The notes under the pieces are model-generated. The model saw only the letters and a list, made by a program, of their open reading frames with translations, was not told the origin of the DNA and did no database searches. Below are positions 8,470-16,783 of a stretch of DNA of 64,000 nt, in pieces. Source of the DNA: Oxalobacteraceae bacterium. GTDB lineage: Bacteria > Pseudomonadota > Gammaproteobacteria > Burkholderiales > Burkholderiaceae_D. Location: positions 62,001 through 126,000 of the forward strand of contig JAIXXN010000078.1 in the NCBI GenBank assembly GCA_027490725.1, given 5' to 3'. The position numbers and the translations under genes are program-made. Every line of letters begins with the position of its first letter. The first letter of the stretch is position 1.

Positions 8470-9081
8470 ATGATGGTTCTCTACTCGGGCACTACTTGCC
8501 CATTTTCGCAACGCTGCCGTCTGGTCCTGTTTGAAAAAGGCATGGACTTCGAAGTGCGCGATGTTGACCTGTTCAACAAGCCGGAAGATATTTCGACCAT
8601 GAATCCTTATGGTCAGGTACCGATTCTGGTGGAACGTGAACTGATTCTGTACGAATCGAACATCATCAACGAATACATCGACGAGCGTTTCCCGCATCCG
8701 CAACTGATGCCGGCTGATCCGCTGATGCGCGCGCGTGCCCGTCTGATGCTGTTCAACTTCGAAAAAGAACTGTTCGTCCACGTGCACACGCTGGAAAGCG
8801 AACGTGCCAAGGGCAACGACAAGAGCCACGACAAGGCCCGCGCTGAAATTCGCGACCGCCTGACCACGCTCGCGCCGCTGTTCCTGAAGAACAAGTACAT
8901 GCTCGGCGACGAGTTCTCGATGCTGGACGTAGCGGTTGCTCCGCTGCTGTGGCGTCTGGATCACTACGGCATCGAACTGTCGAAAACGGCTGCCCCGCTG
9001 ATGAAATACGCCGAGCGCATCTTCTCGCGCCCAGCTTATATCGAAGCGCTGACGCCGTCGGAAAAGGTAATGCGCCGCTAG
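8470..9081 (+). CDS. sspA: Stringent starvation protein A (GST-fold transcription factor)
   Basis: SspA binds RNA polymerase and changes promoter choice under stress and stationary phase. The 203-residue protein has a glutathione-transferase fold: an N-terminal thioredoxin-like half (MVLYSGTTCPFSQRCRLVLFEKGM) and an all-helical C-terminal half, with the NPYGQVPILVERE segment conserved in SspA. Two ATGs stand in tandem at 8470 and 8473, after TAAGGAACT. It is followed by sspB, the classic sspAB arrangement. Confidence 0.94.
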   Translation: MMVLYSGTTCPFSQRCRLVLFEKGMDFEVRDVDLFNKPEDISTMNPYGQVPILVERELILYESNIINEYIDERFPHPQLMPADPLMRARARLMLFNFEKELFVHVHTLESERAKGNDKSHDKARAEIRDRLTTLAPLFLKNKYMLGDEFSMLDVAVAPLLWRLDHYGIELSKTAAPLMKYAERIFSRPAYIEALTPSEKVMRR

Positions 9082-9179
9082 GTCAATAAGCAACGCGCGT
9101 TTGCCGTTCTTGAAGTCTATCGGCGCGTGAGCCGGCCCAGGTCGGCCGCGCGCCGGGTTCTACTGCAGTCTGGAAGACC

Positions 9180-9677
9180 ATGTCTGAAATTTCTACCAAG
9201 CCCTACATGCTGCGCGCCATTTACGAATGGTGCACCGATAGCGGCTACACGCCTTACCTCGCAGTCAAAGTTGACGGCGCCGCCACCGTACCGATGGAGT
9301 ACGTGCGCAATGGCGAAATCGTCCTCAACATCAGCTTCGGCGCCACCTCCGGCCTGAAGATGGACAACGACGCAATCCGTTTCCACGCCCGCTTTGGCGG
9401 TGTCTCGCGCGAAATCTACGTGCCGGTAAATAACGTCATGGCGATCTACGCCAATGAAAATGGTCAGGGCATGGCGTTCGAGCCGATGCTGGGCATGACC
9501 GAGCAGGACGCCGACGAGGAAGAAGAAAGCAGCGCGCCATCACTGTCGCTGGCCCCTGCGCCGAGCCCGGCACCGAAGCCTGCTCCAGCCACGCAAAACG
9601 AGGCTGGCAGCCCGCCGGACGACGACAATACGCCTCCCAAAAAGGGCGGCCGCCCCACCCTTACGCGTATTAAATAG
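9180..9677 (+). CDS. sspB: ClpXP protease specificity-enhancing factor SspB
   Basis: SspB delivers ssrA-tagged and other substrates to ClpXP. The 165-residue protein has the folded substrate-binding domain in residues 1-110 (KPYMLRAIYEWCTDSGYTPYLAV ... VNNVMAIYANENGQGMAF). A long acidic, Pro/Ala-rich linker leads to the C-terminal ClpX-binding tail GGRPTLTRIK, equivalent to the XB motif of E. coli SspB. It is 98 bases after sspA. Confidence 0.94.
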   Translation: MSEISTKPYMLRAIYEWCTDSGYTPYLAVKVDGAATVPMEYVRNGEIVLNISFGATSGLKMDNDAIRFHARFGGVSREIYVPVNNVMAIYANENGQGMAFEPMLGMTEQDADEEEESSAPSLSLAPAPSPAPKPAPATQNEAGSPPDDDNTPPKKGGRPTLTRIK

Positions 9678-9703
9678 CGTATAATTTGCCCCGTACAAGT
9701 TTC

Positions 9704-9779
<76 letters not shown>

Positions 9780-9812
9780 GTAACATGCATCGCCCTGTAT
9801 TACGCAGTATCG

Positions 9813-9847
9813 AAACCCGCTCGCCTCATAGGTGAAGCGGGTTTTTT
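9813..9847 (+). terminator. Terminator after tRNA-Thr
   Basis: AAACCCGCT (9813-9821) pairs with AGCGGGTTT (9836-9844), followed by TTT. It lies inside the island side of attL, so it would have been brought in with the element. Confidence 0.75.
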
Positions 9848-9880
9848 GTTGTCTCACCCCAAGTTATGCAATAGCATGCG

Positions 9881-9945
9881 ATACCAACAAAATGATGGGA
9901 TTTTTGTTGGTATCAGTGAAGTGCAAAAATCAGCATACCAACAAA
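9881..9945. repeat. Repeated ATACCAACAAAA sites next to attL (arm-type sites?)
   Basis: Three copies of ATACCAACAAA occur in 65 bases between the tRNA and the integrase: direct at 9881-9892, inverted at 9901-9913 (TTTTTGTTGGTAT) and direct at 9935-9945. Two more copies sit just inside the other end. This is what integrase arm-binding sites look like; they also overlap the likely integrase promoter. Confidence 0.6.
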
Positions 9946-9955
9946 GGGGTAGACC

Positions 9956-11191
9956 ATGGCATTGACGGACACGGGTATTCGACTGGTAAAACACAGTGGA
10001 GCGCCTGCTGGTGACAAGCTCAGCGACGGTGGCGGCATGTACTTGCTAGTAACAGCTACAGCAAAATGCTGGCGCATGAATTACAGATTTAATGGCAAGC
10101 AGAAGACGCTAGCGCTGGGGATTTACCCTGCTGTATCGCTAGCTCAAGCGAGGGCGCGACGCGAAGAGGCTCGCAAACTGTTGGCATCAATACCTCCTAT
10201 CGACCCGAGCCAGGCCAAGCGAGAAGAAAAACTAGCCCGGACCGCAGCTGCGGAGCAAACCTTTGAGGTCGTCGCGCGTCAATGGCTTTTCAAGACTACA
10301 GCAGATCGCGGTGCCAACACCCAAGCGAAAGTGACCGCAGCACTGGAAAACAATGTTTTTCCTTTTTTGGGAAAGACCCCTATATCCACAATTAAGCCGC
10401 TGGATGTGCTTACAACCGTTCAGAAAATGGAAGTGCGCGGGGCGATCGACACGGCCCATCGCGTCAAACAAATATGTGGCCAGGTGTTCAGGTATGCCGT
10501 AGCCGCCGGCTTGGCCGAGCGGGATGTGACTGCAGATCTTAAGGGAGCATTGGCTGCGGCCCCCAGAACCCATTTTTCTGCCATCACGGAACCTAAGCAA
10601 ACAGCTGCGCTTATGCGCGCCATCTTCGACTATAACGGTTTTCCAGCAGCTGTCGCCGCACTTAAACTCGCGCCGCTGGTCTTCGTGCGTCCCGGTGAAC
10701 TTCGCACCGCTGAATGGGCCGAAGTCGATCTTGATGCAGCAGAGTGGCGCATACCGGCCTCTAAAATGAAAATGAAGGTCGAACACATGGTGCCATTGTC
10801 TTTGCAAGCGGTTGAAATTCTTCGCGCGCTATACCCGATCACTGGGGCTGGCAAGTACGTCTTTCCCAGCCTACGTAGCAAGACGTGCATGAGCGAGAAC
10901 ACTATCAATGCAGCACTACGAGGCATGGGCTATCCCAAAGAAGTAATGACGGGCCACGGCTTCCGAGCAATGGCCCGCACGATCATGGACGAAGTGTTGG
11001 GCGAGCGTGTCGATCTAATCGAGCACCAACTTGCGCACGCAGTCAAGGACGCAAACGGCCGAGCGTACAACCGGACTGCACACCTCCCAGCCCGCCGCGA
11101 AATGATGCAGCGCTGGGCGAACTACTTAGACAAACTACGGCTTGGTGAACACGAAATCAACTGCAAAGATCCGACTCCGAATTTGCACTAG
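9956..11191 (+). CDS. Tyrosine-type integrase, P4 family (DUF4102 N-terminus)
   Basis: A 411-residue integrase that would catalyse insertion and excision of the island at tRNA-Thr. The N-terminal DUF4102 arm-binding domain is clear (KLSDGGGMYLLVTATAKCWR ... LALGIYPAVSLAQARARREEAR). A SAM-like core-binding region covers about residues 100-200. In the catalytic domain the first Arg lies in FVRPGELRTAEW, the HxxR box in GHGFRAMART, then His in EHQLAHAV and the nucleophile Tyr in NGRAYNR. Motifs are complete, so it may be active. Its start is directly after the tRNA and repeat sites. Confidence 0.93.
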   Translation: MALTDTGIRLVKHSGAPAGDKLSDGGGMYLLVTATAKCWRMNYRFNGKQKTLALGIYPAVSLAQARARREEARKLLASIPPIDPSQAKREEKLARTAAAEQTFEVVARQWLFKTTADRGANTQAKVTAALENNVFPFLGKTPISTIKPLDVLTTVQKMEVRGAIDTAHRVKQICGQVFRYAVAAGLAERDVTADLKGALAAAPRTHFSAITEPKQTAALMRAIFDYNGFPAAVAALKLAPLVFVRPGELRTAEWAEVDLDAAEWRIPASKMKMKVEHMVPLSLQAVEILRALYPITGAGKYVFPSLRSKTCMSENTINAALRGMGYPKEVMTGHGFRAMARTIMDEVLGERVDLIEHQLAHAVKDANGRAYNRTAHLPARREMMQRWANYLDKLRLGEHEINCKDPTPNLH

Positions 11192-11254
11192 CTTCCCATG
11201 TTTAATATCAAGCAATGGCACGGACTATATGAATTTAAAAGGTAAAAGATAGAT

Positions 11255-12097
11255 ATGTTCGTTGAAGATGTATACACCCGCGTTAAGGCGGAGGATTTAC
11301 CGTGTTCGAAATATGCTTCACTTTTCAAAAATTTTGATCCAGAAAAATTAACGGTGAAGGAAAACCGTGAAGAGTTTCTCGATGCCTTCGGCAATGAATT
11401 TCTTCTGATTGTGAGAAAAGGGATCAAGATATGCAGTTACCTGATCTTGAGCGATGAAAAAAAAATAAGGCTTAAACGTCATTACCTTAACAACTATGAA
11501 TTTCGGTATGTGGCAAATAACGTTCATAAATGTTATTTCATAGGCAATAGAATTTGCTCGGGGGAATTTATTCGATGGACGAGTATGCACTTCGATGATT
11601 GGGATACCTATATCGATACAGCCAAGGACGGCTACACAGATCAAAAACCTAGGGGCATACGACCAGCCCAAGTTATAGGAGTTTGCGTCTTACTAATGAT
11701 CGACTTTGCTTTATCCGATATTAGAAAGAGAGGTTTTCAAAAGCAAAATATGAATTCCATATTGATGGCATACCGTTATCTTCTTGACGCAGAGAGGAAT
11801 GATGCAGAACTAATGAGGCACCATTTAGAAAGGGTCAAGAGTTCCACCGTCGCTAGGTCTGGTGGTGACGGCAGAGCCGCACTTTTTACTATTCTTGAAA
11901 AGGAAACCATAAGGCTATATGAACTGGACAAGGCAAGGTGGCCTACTGGGCGACATCATGTGCCGACTGCTGCACTGGAGATAACGCCAAAAATTGTTGC
12001 CTTTTCAAAGAGTCGAGGCGATTTGCTCTCGACAACCACAAAGCCACTGGAGTGGATTAGGGCCCATGTGAAACGAACACAAAGTCAGCTGAGCTAA
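11255..12097 (+). CDS. Uncharacterised protein, 280 residues
   Basis: I do not recognise this protein. It is a soluble-looking polypeptide with an aromatic and charged N-terminal half (VRKGIKICSYLIL, YFIGNRICSGEFIRWTSMHFDDW), one hydrophobic stretch (QVIGVCVLLMIDFAL) and a basic C-terminal end. Base composition is clearly AT-richer than the flanking integrase, which suggests a separate origin. AAAAGG lies 11 bases before ATG 11255. It lies between the integrase and alpA, a common cargo position in P4-like islands. Confidence 0.7.
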   Translation: MFVEDVYTRVKAEDLPCSKYASLFKNFDPEKLTVKENREEFLDAFGNEFLLIVRKGIKICSYLILSDEKKIRLKRHYLNNYEFRYVANNVHKCYFIGNRICSGEFIRWTSMHFDDWDTYIDTAKDGYTDQKPRGIRPAQVIGVCVLLMIDFALSDIRKRGFQKQNMNSILMAYRYLLDAERNDAELMRHHLERVKSSTVARSGGDGRAALFTILEKETIRLYELDKARWPTGRHHVPTAALEITPKIVAFSKSRGDLLSTTTKPLEWIRAHVKRTQSQLS

Positions 12098-12218
12098 GCA
12101 CAAGCCCCCTGCATCTAAGCTCAGAACTACCTATGCTACGCTGGTCTTCTGTTTTGATAAAGCTGAGTCAACGATGATTGCACTCCCTGCGCTACTGCGC
12201 GTTTCCAAGGAGTTTTTC

Positions 12219-12440
12219 ATGTCACCAAGTGTTATCAGAATTAGTGAATTGGCGAGTACCCCAAAAAGACAGGGTAAGTTGCCAGTAAGCCCAGCAACTA
12301 TTTGGCGTTGGGTTAGAGAAGGTAAATTTCCAAAGCCATTTAAATTAGGGGAGTCCATCACCGTCTGGGATACAACCGAAGTTGATGCTTTCATTCTGAA
12401 GAGTGCCGAGCCGAATAACGCAGGAGGGACCGCCCAATGA
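12219..12440 (+). CDS. AlpA-family helix-turn-helix regulator
   Basis: A 73-residue MerR/excisionase-like winged-helix protein. The diagnostic segment VSPATIWRWVREGKFPKPFKLGESITVWDTTEVDAFI matches AlpA regulators, which in P4-like elements control integrase or act as excision factors. AAGGAG six bases before ATG 12219 fixes the start; an ATG further upstream (12174) lacks this. Its stop overlaps the ATG of the next small ORF (ATGA), which indicates translational coupling. Confidence 0.85.
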   Translation: MSPSVIRISELASTPKRQGKLPVSPATIWRWVREGKFPKPFKLGESITVWDTTEVDAFILKSAEPNNAGGTAQ

Positions 12441-12526
12441 CAAGGAAGGGAATCACCCTAGCTGATCTGTCTTGGTTAGCAACCTTCCGCGTGGTGGGTG
12501 GTCTTAGGGAAAGGGCACAAAATTGA
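12437..12526 (+). CDS. Small 29-residue ORF coupling alpA to the primase-helicase
   Basis: A strong Shine-Dalgarno AGGAGG (12423-12428) stands 8 bases before ATG 12437. The ATG overlaps the alpA stop (ATGA), and the ORF's TGA overlaps the TTG start of the next gene (ATTGA). The peptide begins MTRKGITLADLSW. Such a double overlap suggests translation of the large downstream gene is coupled through this mini-ORF. Whether the peptide has a function of its own is unknown. Confidence 0.5.
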   Translation: MTRKGITLADLSWLATFRVVGGLRERAQN

Positions 12527-15348
12527 GCCCCGAAAACTGCAAACCCGAAATAACGGTTGGTGCCGCGATTGAACAGTTTAGAAGCGCAATCATTGCTGCA
12601 GGCATAACCCCTCCAGACGAAATTATGGCAGATGGAAAGCTACGCCGTTTTTCAAGCAGCGGTAAACCTAAGGACGACGCCGGCTGGTATGTAATGCATA
12701 ACGATGCGATTCCTGCTGGCGTTATAGGCGACCATCGCACTGGACTGCACCAGCACTGGCAGGCCGACATTGGGCGAATCCTGACGCCCTCAGAGGATGC
12801 TGTACAACGAGCCAGGATAGAAACCCTAAAACTGAAACGCGAGGCCGAAGTAGATAAGCGGCGTAGTGCAGCTGCTAGGAAAGCAGCTGCACTTTGGCAG
12901 GCAGCGACGCCGGCTGGTGCCGATCACCCATACCTAGTACGCAAACAGGTCGCCCCAGCCGACACCTTGCGTGAGATTGATGCAAACGGGGTTGCAGCGC
13001 TCCTTGGCTATGCTCCGAAGTCCAGTGGAGAGGCCTTGATCGGCCGTTTGTTGGTCGCGCCTGTCAAAAACGGCGCTCAACTTACCACATGCGAATTGAT
13101 CGACGTCCACGGGCGCAAGTGTGCAATTTATGGTGGAGCCAAGACTGGTGGGTATTGGGCCGCTCAAGCGATGCCGGAAGGCAATGGGAATGGCCTAACG
13201 CTGTGCATTGGCGAAGGTGTGGCAACCATGCTGTCTGTACGCGCGGCGACGGCGCGAATTTGTCTTGCAGCATTATCGTCCAGCAATTTGGCTGCAGTGG
13301 CGGCAGCAATGCGCAAGCGTTATCCGGCAGCATTGCTGGTGTTAGTGGGGGATCTGGTGAGGGCGACCGGCAAGCCTGAGCATCACGCGATCGAGGCAGC
13401 GCAATCAGTCGGAGGCGTACCCATTTCGCCGGACTTGGGCTGCGAACGGGCCGAGAATGAAACCGACTTTAACGACATGGCTGTAAGGTTCGGTATCGAC
13501 GCCGTTCGTACTCGGATCAATGCCAAAATCAGTGTTGCAGAAGCTGGTGCAGCTTGGGAGCGAATGGGCGAAGAGCCTGACACGAAGTACAACAAAACTG
13601 CACCACCAATGGAACAAAAGCAGCGCAAGCGTATGGAGGCGGATTCCATAACCTGTGCTTACGGAGGCGGCACCTTCGATGTGTCGAACCGTGGCGTGTA
13701 TTTTATCGGCACGGACAAAGACGGCAACGAGCAACCGCCTCGATGGATTTGCTCGCGCCTAGATATAGTGGCGAAGACGCGGGACGCGAAGAGCGGCGAA
13801 TGGGGCAGGCTATTGGAATGGCACGACGATGATAATGTGCGGCATCAATGGGCTATGCCTTTAGAGTTGCTTCAAAGCGACGGAACCGACATGCGGCGAG
13901 AGCTGGCGCGTATGGGGTTAACCATTTCTCCGATAAGAGCTCAGCGTGACCTGTTAGCGGCGTTCGTTCAAGTTTGGACAGTTCAGTCTAGGGCTCGGTG
14001 CGTTGATCGGCTGGGCTGGCATGGAGACGTATTCGTTACGCCCTCGGAGTCAGTCGGACAAGATGACGAAATTGTGGTCTTCCAAAATGCCCATGCAATT
14101 GAACCAGCGTTTTCCGTGGCCGGTACGCTAGAAGACTGGCGCGAGTCCGTGGCGGCGCTGGCAGCTGGTAATTCCCGCTTGATGTTCGCGTTGTCAGTTG
14201 CATTTGCCGGTACATTGGCTGATGTAGTGGGCGAAGACTCTGGCGGGTTCCATCTGCGCGGTGGTTCATCGTCGGGCAAAACAACCGCGTTGAAGGCAGC
14301 CGCTTCGGTGTGGGGTGACCCTAACGCCTACCCGCGACTTTGGCGCGCAACCGCCAACGGACTGGAAGGATTGGCAGCGCTGCACAATGACGGCCTGTTG
14401 ATCTTGGACGAGTTAAGTCAAGTTGACCCGGCGGAGGCTGGGGAAGCGGCCTATCTACTCGCGAACGGTCAAGGTAAGGCGCGTGCATCGCGAACTGGTG
14501 CTGCGAGGCAGTCCTCGCGCTGGCGGTTGTTATTTCTATCAGCGGGGGAGGAATCGCTTACCGCCTTGATGGCGAGAGGCGGGCGAAAGGCTAACGCAGG
14601 GCAAGAAATCCGCCTAGCAGATATAGATGCCGACGCTGGAGCCGGCATGGGCGCCTTTGAGACCCTACACGACCAGCCCAATCCGGCTGCGCTTGCGCTT
14701 GCCGTTAAGGACGCGGCGATCAGGTACCACGGTGCAGTTGGGGTAGCTTGGCTACGTCAGATTGTCGTTAATCGCCAGACGCTCGCCTCCGACATTAAGC
14801 GCAGCATTGACGATTTCGTCGAGGACGCCGCCCCGAAGGATTCTGCTGGCCAAGTACTACGAGTAGCGCGACGCTTCGCGTTGGTGGCGGTAGCCGGTGA
14901 ACTGGCGACAAATTATGGTCTGACTGGCTGGCGAAGTGGCGATGTAAACGACGCGGTACACAAATGCTTTACTACGTGGTTAGATGCTTTCGGCGGCACG
15001 GGCAACCGAGAGGAGCGCAATATACTGGCACAGGTCAGAGCATTTTTTGAAACCCACGGCGCAAGCCGATTTGAAGACATGTGTGCCATCAACGACCAAC
15101 GAGTAATCAACCGGGCGGGGTTCCATCGTACTGGTGCGAATGGCGAACGGGAGTATTTAGTCTTGTCCGAAGCATTCAGGCGTGATGTGTGTGCAGGATT
15201 CGAAGTAAAGACGGCGACTGCGGCGTTAGCGGCTGCTGGTTGGATCGTACCTGGCAAGGATGGCAAAAACTCGCAAAAACTACGTATCAAACCACTCGGC
15301 ACGCTGAGGTGTTACGTTTTCACTAGCCGCATGTGGGAAAGTGAATAG
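12523..15348 (+). CDS. Toprim/DUF927 primase-helicase of the island
   Basis: A 941-residue replication-type protein. The N-terminal third resembles phage/plasmid primase regions, with a Toprim-like segment around residues 225-310 (LTLCIGEGVATMLSVRAAT). The C-terminal half is a DUF927 helicase-like ATPase with Walker A GGSSSGKTT and Walker B LLILDEL. I infer primase-helicase activity for autonomous replication of the excised element. The start is a TTG overlapping the stop of the preceding mini-ORF; AGGGAAAGGG lies just upstream. A cluster of repeated sites follows the gene. Confidence 0.85.
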   Translation: MSPENCKPEITVGAAIEQFRSAIIAAGITPPDEIMADGKLRRFSSSGKPKDDAGWYVMHNDAIPAGVIGDHRTGLHQHWQADIGRILTPSEDAVQRARIETLKLKREAEVDKRRSAAARKAAALWQAATPAGADHPYLVRKQVAPADTLREIDANGVAALLGYAPKSSGEALIGRLLVAPVKNGAQLTTCELIDVHGRKCAIYGGAKTGGYWAAQAMPEGNGNGLTLCIGEGVATMLSVRAATARICLAALSSSNLAAVAAAMRKRYPAALLVLVGDLVRATGKPEHHAIEAAQSVGGVPISPDLGCERAENETDFNDMAVRFGIDAVRTRINAKISVAEAGAAWERMGEEPDTKYNKTAPPMEQKQRKRMEADSITCAYGGGTFDVSNRGVYFIGTDKDGNEQPPRWICSRLDIVAKTRDAKSGEWGRLLEWHDDDNVRHQWAMPLELLQSDGTDMRRELARMGLTISPIRAQRDLLAAFVQVWTVQSRARCVDRLGWHGDVFVTPSESVGQDDEIVVFQNAHAIEPAFSVAGTLEDWRESVAALAAGNSRLMFALSVAFAGTLADVVGEDSGGFHLRGGSSSGKTTALKAAASVWGDPNAYPRLWRATANGLEGLAALHNDGLLILDELSQVDPAEAGEAAYLLANGQGKARASRTGAARQSSRWRLLFLSAGEESLTALMARGGRKANAGQEIRLADIDADAGAGMGAFETLHDQPNPAALALAVKDAAIRYHGAVGVAWLRQIVVNRQTLASDIKRSIDDFVEDAAPKDSAGQVLRVARRFALVAVAGELATNYGLTGWRSGDVNDAVHKCFTTWLDAFGGTGNREERNILAQVRAFFETHGASRFEDMCAINDQRVINRAGFHRTGANGEREYLVLSEAFRRDVCAGFEVKTATAALAAAGWIVPGKDGKNSQKLRIKPLGTLRCYVFTSRMWESE

Positions 15349-15391
15349 TACGATGCGATTTCTCGAAATCATATCTGCCGTAACTAAAAAT

Positions 15392-15608
15392 CGGTGGGAC
15401 AAGTGGAACAGGTGGGACAATGTTTATGCATGCGGGTTTGCGGTGTCCCATCTCAGCTTTATCAAGGTGGGACAGGTGGGTGGGAATCGCAGCTTGCAAC
15501 GATAGCCCTTCCATTTGTCCCACCGTGCCCCACCTGTTTTTTACGGCGGTGGGGCAGCTTGAAGCCGCATCGATGCACGTTGTCCCACCTGCCCCACTTG
15601 TCCCACCG
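15392..15608. repeat. Cluster of ten TGGGRCA sites (candidate iterons)
   Basis: Between the primase-helicase and the convergent second integrase, the heptamer TGGG(A/G)CA occurs ten times in about 215 bases in both orientations. Direct: 15395, 15413, 15468, 15550. Inverted: 15444, 15516, 15526, 15581, 15590, 15599. Most are extended, as in GGTGGGACAAGTGG. The position right after a replication gene suggests an origin-like or replication-protein binding array. Confidence 0.55.
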
Positions 15609-15640
15609 CAAAACTATGAGACCTTGTGGCAGCGGTTACG

Positions 15641-16783
15641 TCAATCCAATCTGGGCTTCTGCAAATCACTAGGAGCTGACCGGGCAGTTATCGAGTTTAG
15701 CCCCAACCGGTCTCCCAACCGGTCTTGGGCAATGGCGGCGGTGCCGAGGTTCACCTCCAAGTAGGCCATAGTAGTTTTCACGTCTTTGTGCCTCATCATT
15801 TGTTGAACGGTTTGGATAGGCGTCCCCTCTTCAGCAAGAAGGGTAGCGAAGGATCCCCTTAACCGATGCGGTGTAATGCCGCTAATTCCGCAAGACAAAT
15901 TTGCCACGGAAATTGCTTTGTTTGCGTAACTAGAAGACATCTGCTTTCCTCTGCGACTTGGAGCAATCAGACCAGCTGGGCGCCTTAATGGACTCAGGTG
16001 GTCGATGATCCAGCGCGGCATCGGAATAGCCGAAGCCTCCCGTCCTTTCGTGACACCTGGCGTATATGTCCTTCGTTCCCAGTCAATCCACTCCCAGCGC
16101 GCGCCAGACGCCTCCGACTCGCGCAAGCCAAGCCCAAACATCAGCCGAACTGCAGTTCCGATCGAAGGCGAGTTAGGTACTGCGCTATCCATGGCTACAA
16201 ACCAGTCTTTGGCCAATTCGATGGGCAGCGTGGTTTTTGGACGCCGCTGTACTTTAATCATATCGATTTTCCATGGAAGGCGATCAATGATTTCGCGGCG
16301 AACAGCCCAGTTGACGATCAGCTTTATGATTCTTAGCCAATGGTTTGTCGTAGCAGGACTATGGCTTGCGAGGTGCTTGTTGCGCGCCAGCTCCACTCGT
16401 TCGGTGGTCAGTTCACTAATGGGCAATTCGCCGAGATCATACAAATGATCGCGCGCGAAAGACCAGACCCCGTTCACGTGAGCCTTGCTCATGGCTGGTC
16501 CACGAACATCAAGCCACTCAGCAGCTAGCGCCGATAGTGTCGGGATAAGTTTTCCTCCGTTGGCAACGGTGCAGGCATCTGCATAGGCTTTTTGCGCGAC
16601 CAACTCAGCTCGCGCCCGATCACGTTCATGTGTCGTTCGTTGAATCCTGACGCCTCCGATAGAGAAGCGGTAATGCCACACATTTCTAACAAGGCGAAGA
16701 TGCTTACTTGGGTCTGTAGTTCCCCTTGAGGCTGGTGGGATCATTGCGAGTTGGGCCGATACGGATTGATAGTGCTTATTCAT
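15641..16783 (-). CDS. Second tyrosine recombinase/integrase
   Basis: A 380-residue integrase lacking the DUF4102 domain. An N-terminal AP2-like/arm region (NVWHYRFSIGGVRIQRTTHERDRARAE) is followed by a core-binding domain. The catalytic domain shows Arg in LGLRESEASGARW, the HxxR box in ITPHRLRGSFA, His in MMRHKDVKTTM and Tyr in TTMAYLEV. All catalytic residues are present. AAAGGAATT before ATG 16783 supports the start. It converges on the primase gene and has a different architecture from the first integrase, so it may belong to a second, accreted element. Confidence 0.9.
   Translation of the reverse strand: MNKHYQSVSAQLAMIPPASRGTTDPSKHLRLVRNVWHYRFSIGGVRIQRTTHERDRARAELVAQKAYADACTVANGGKLIPTLSALAAEWLDVRGPAMSKAHVNGVWSFARDHLYDLGELPISELTTERVELARNKHLASHSPATTNHWLRIIKLIVNWAVRREIIDRLPWKIDMIKVQRRPKTTLPIELAKDWFVAMDSAVPNSPSIGTAVRLMFGLGLRESEASGARWEWIDWERRTYTPGVTKGREASAIPMPRWIIDHLSPLRRPAGLIAPSRRGKQMSSSYANKAISVANLSCGISGITPHRLRGSFATLLAEEGTPIQTVQQMMRHKDVKTTMAYLEVNLGTAAIAQDRLGDRLGLNSITARSAPSDLQKPRLD

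Noticed and set aside
15394..15764. Open frames through the TGGGRCA cluster as a gene
   Set aside because: The frames exist because the repeat is GC-rich and stop-poor; the peptides are repetitive Cys/Pro/Trp strings with no start signal.
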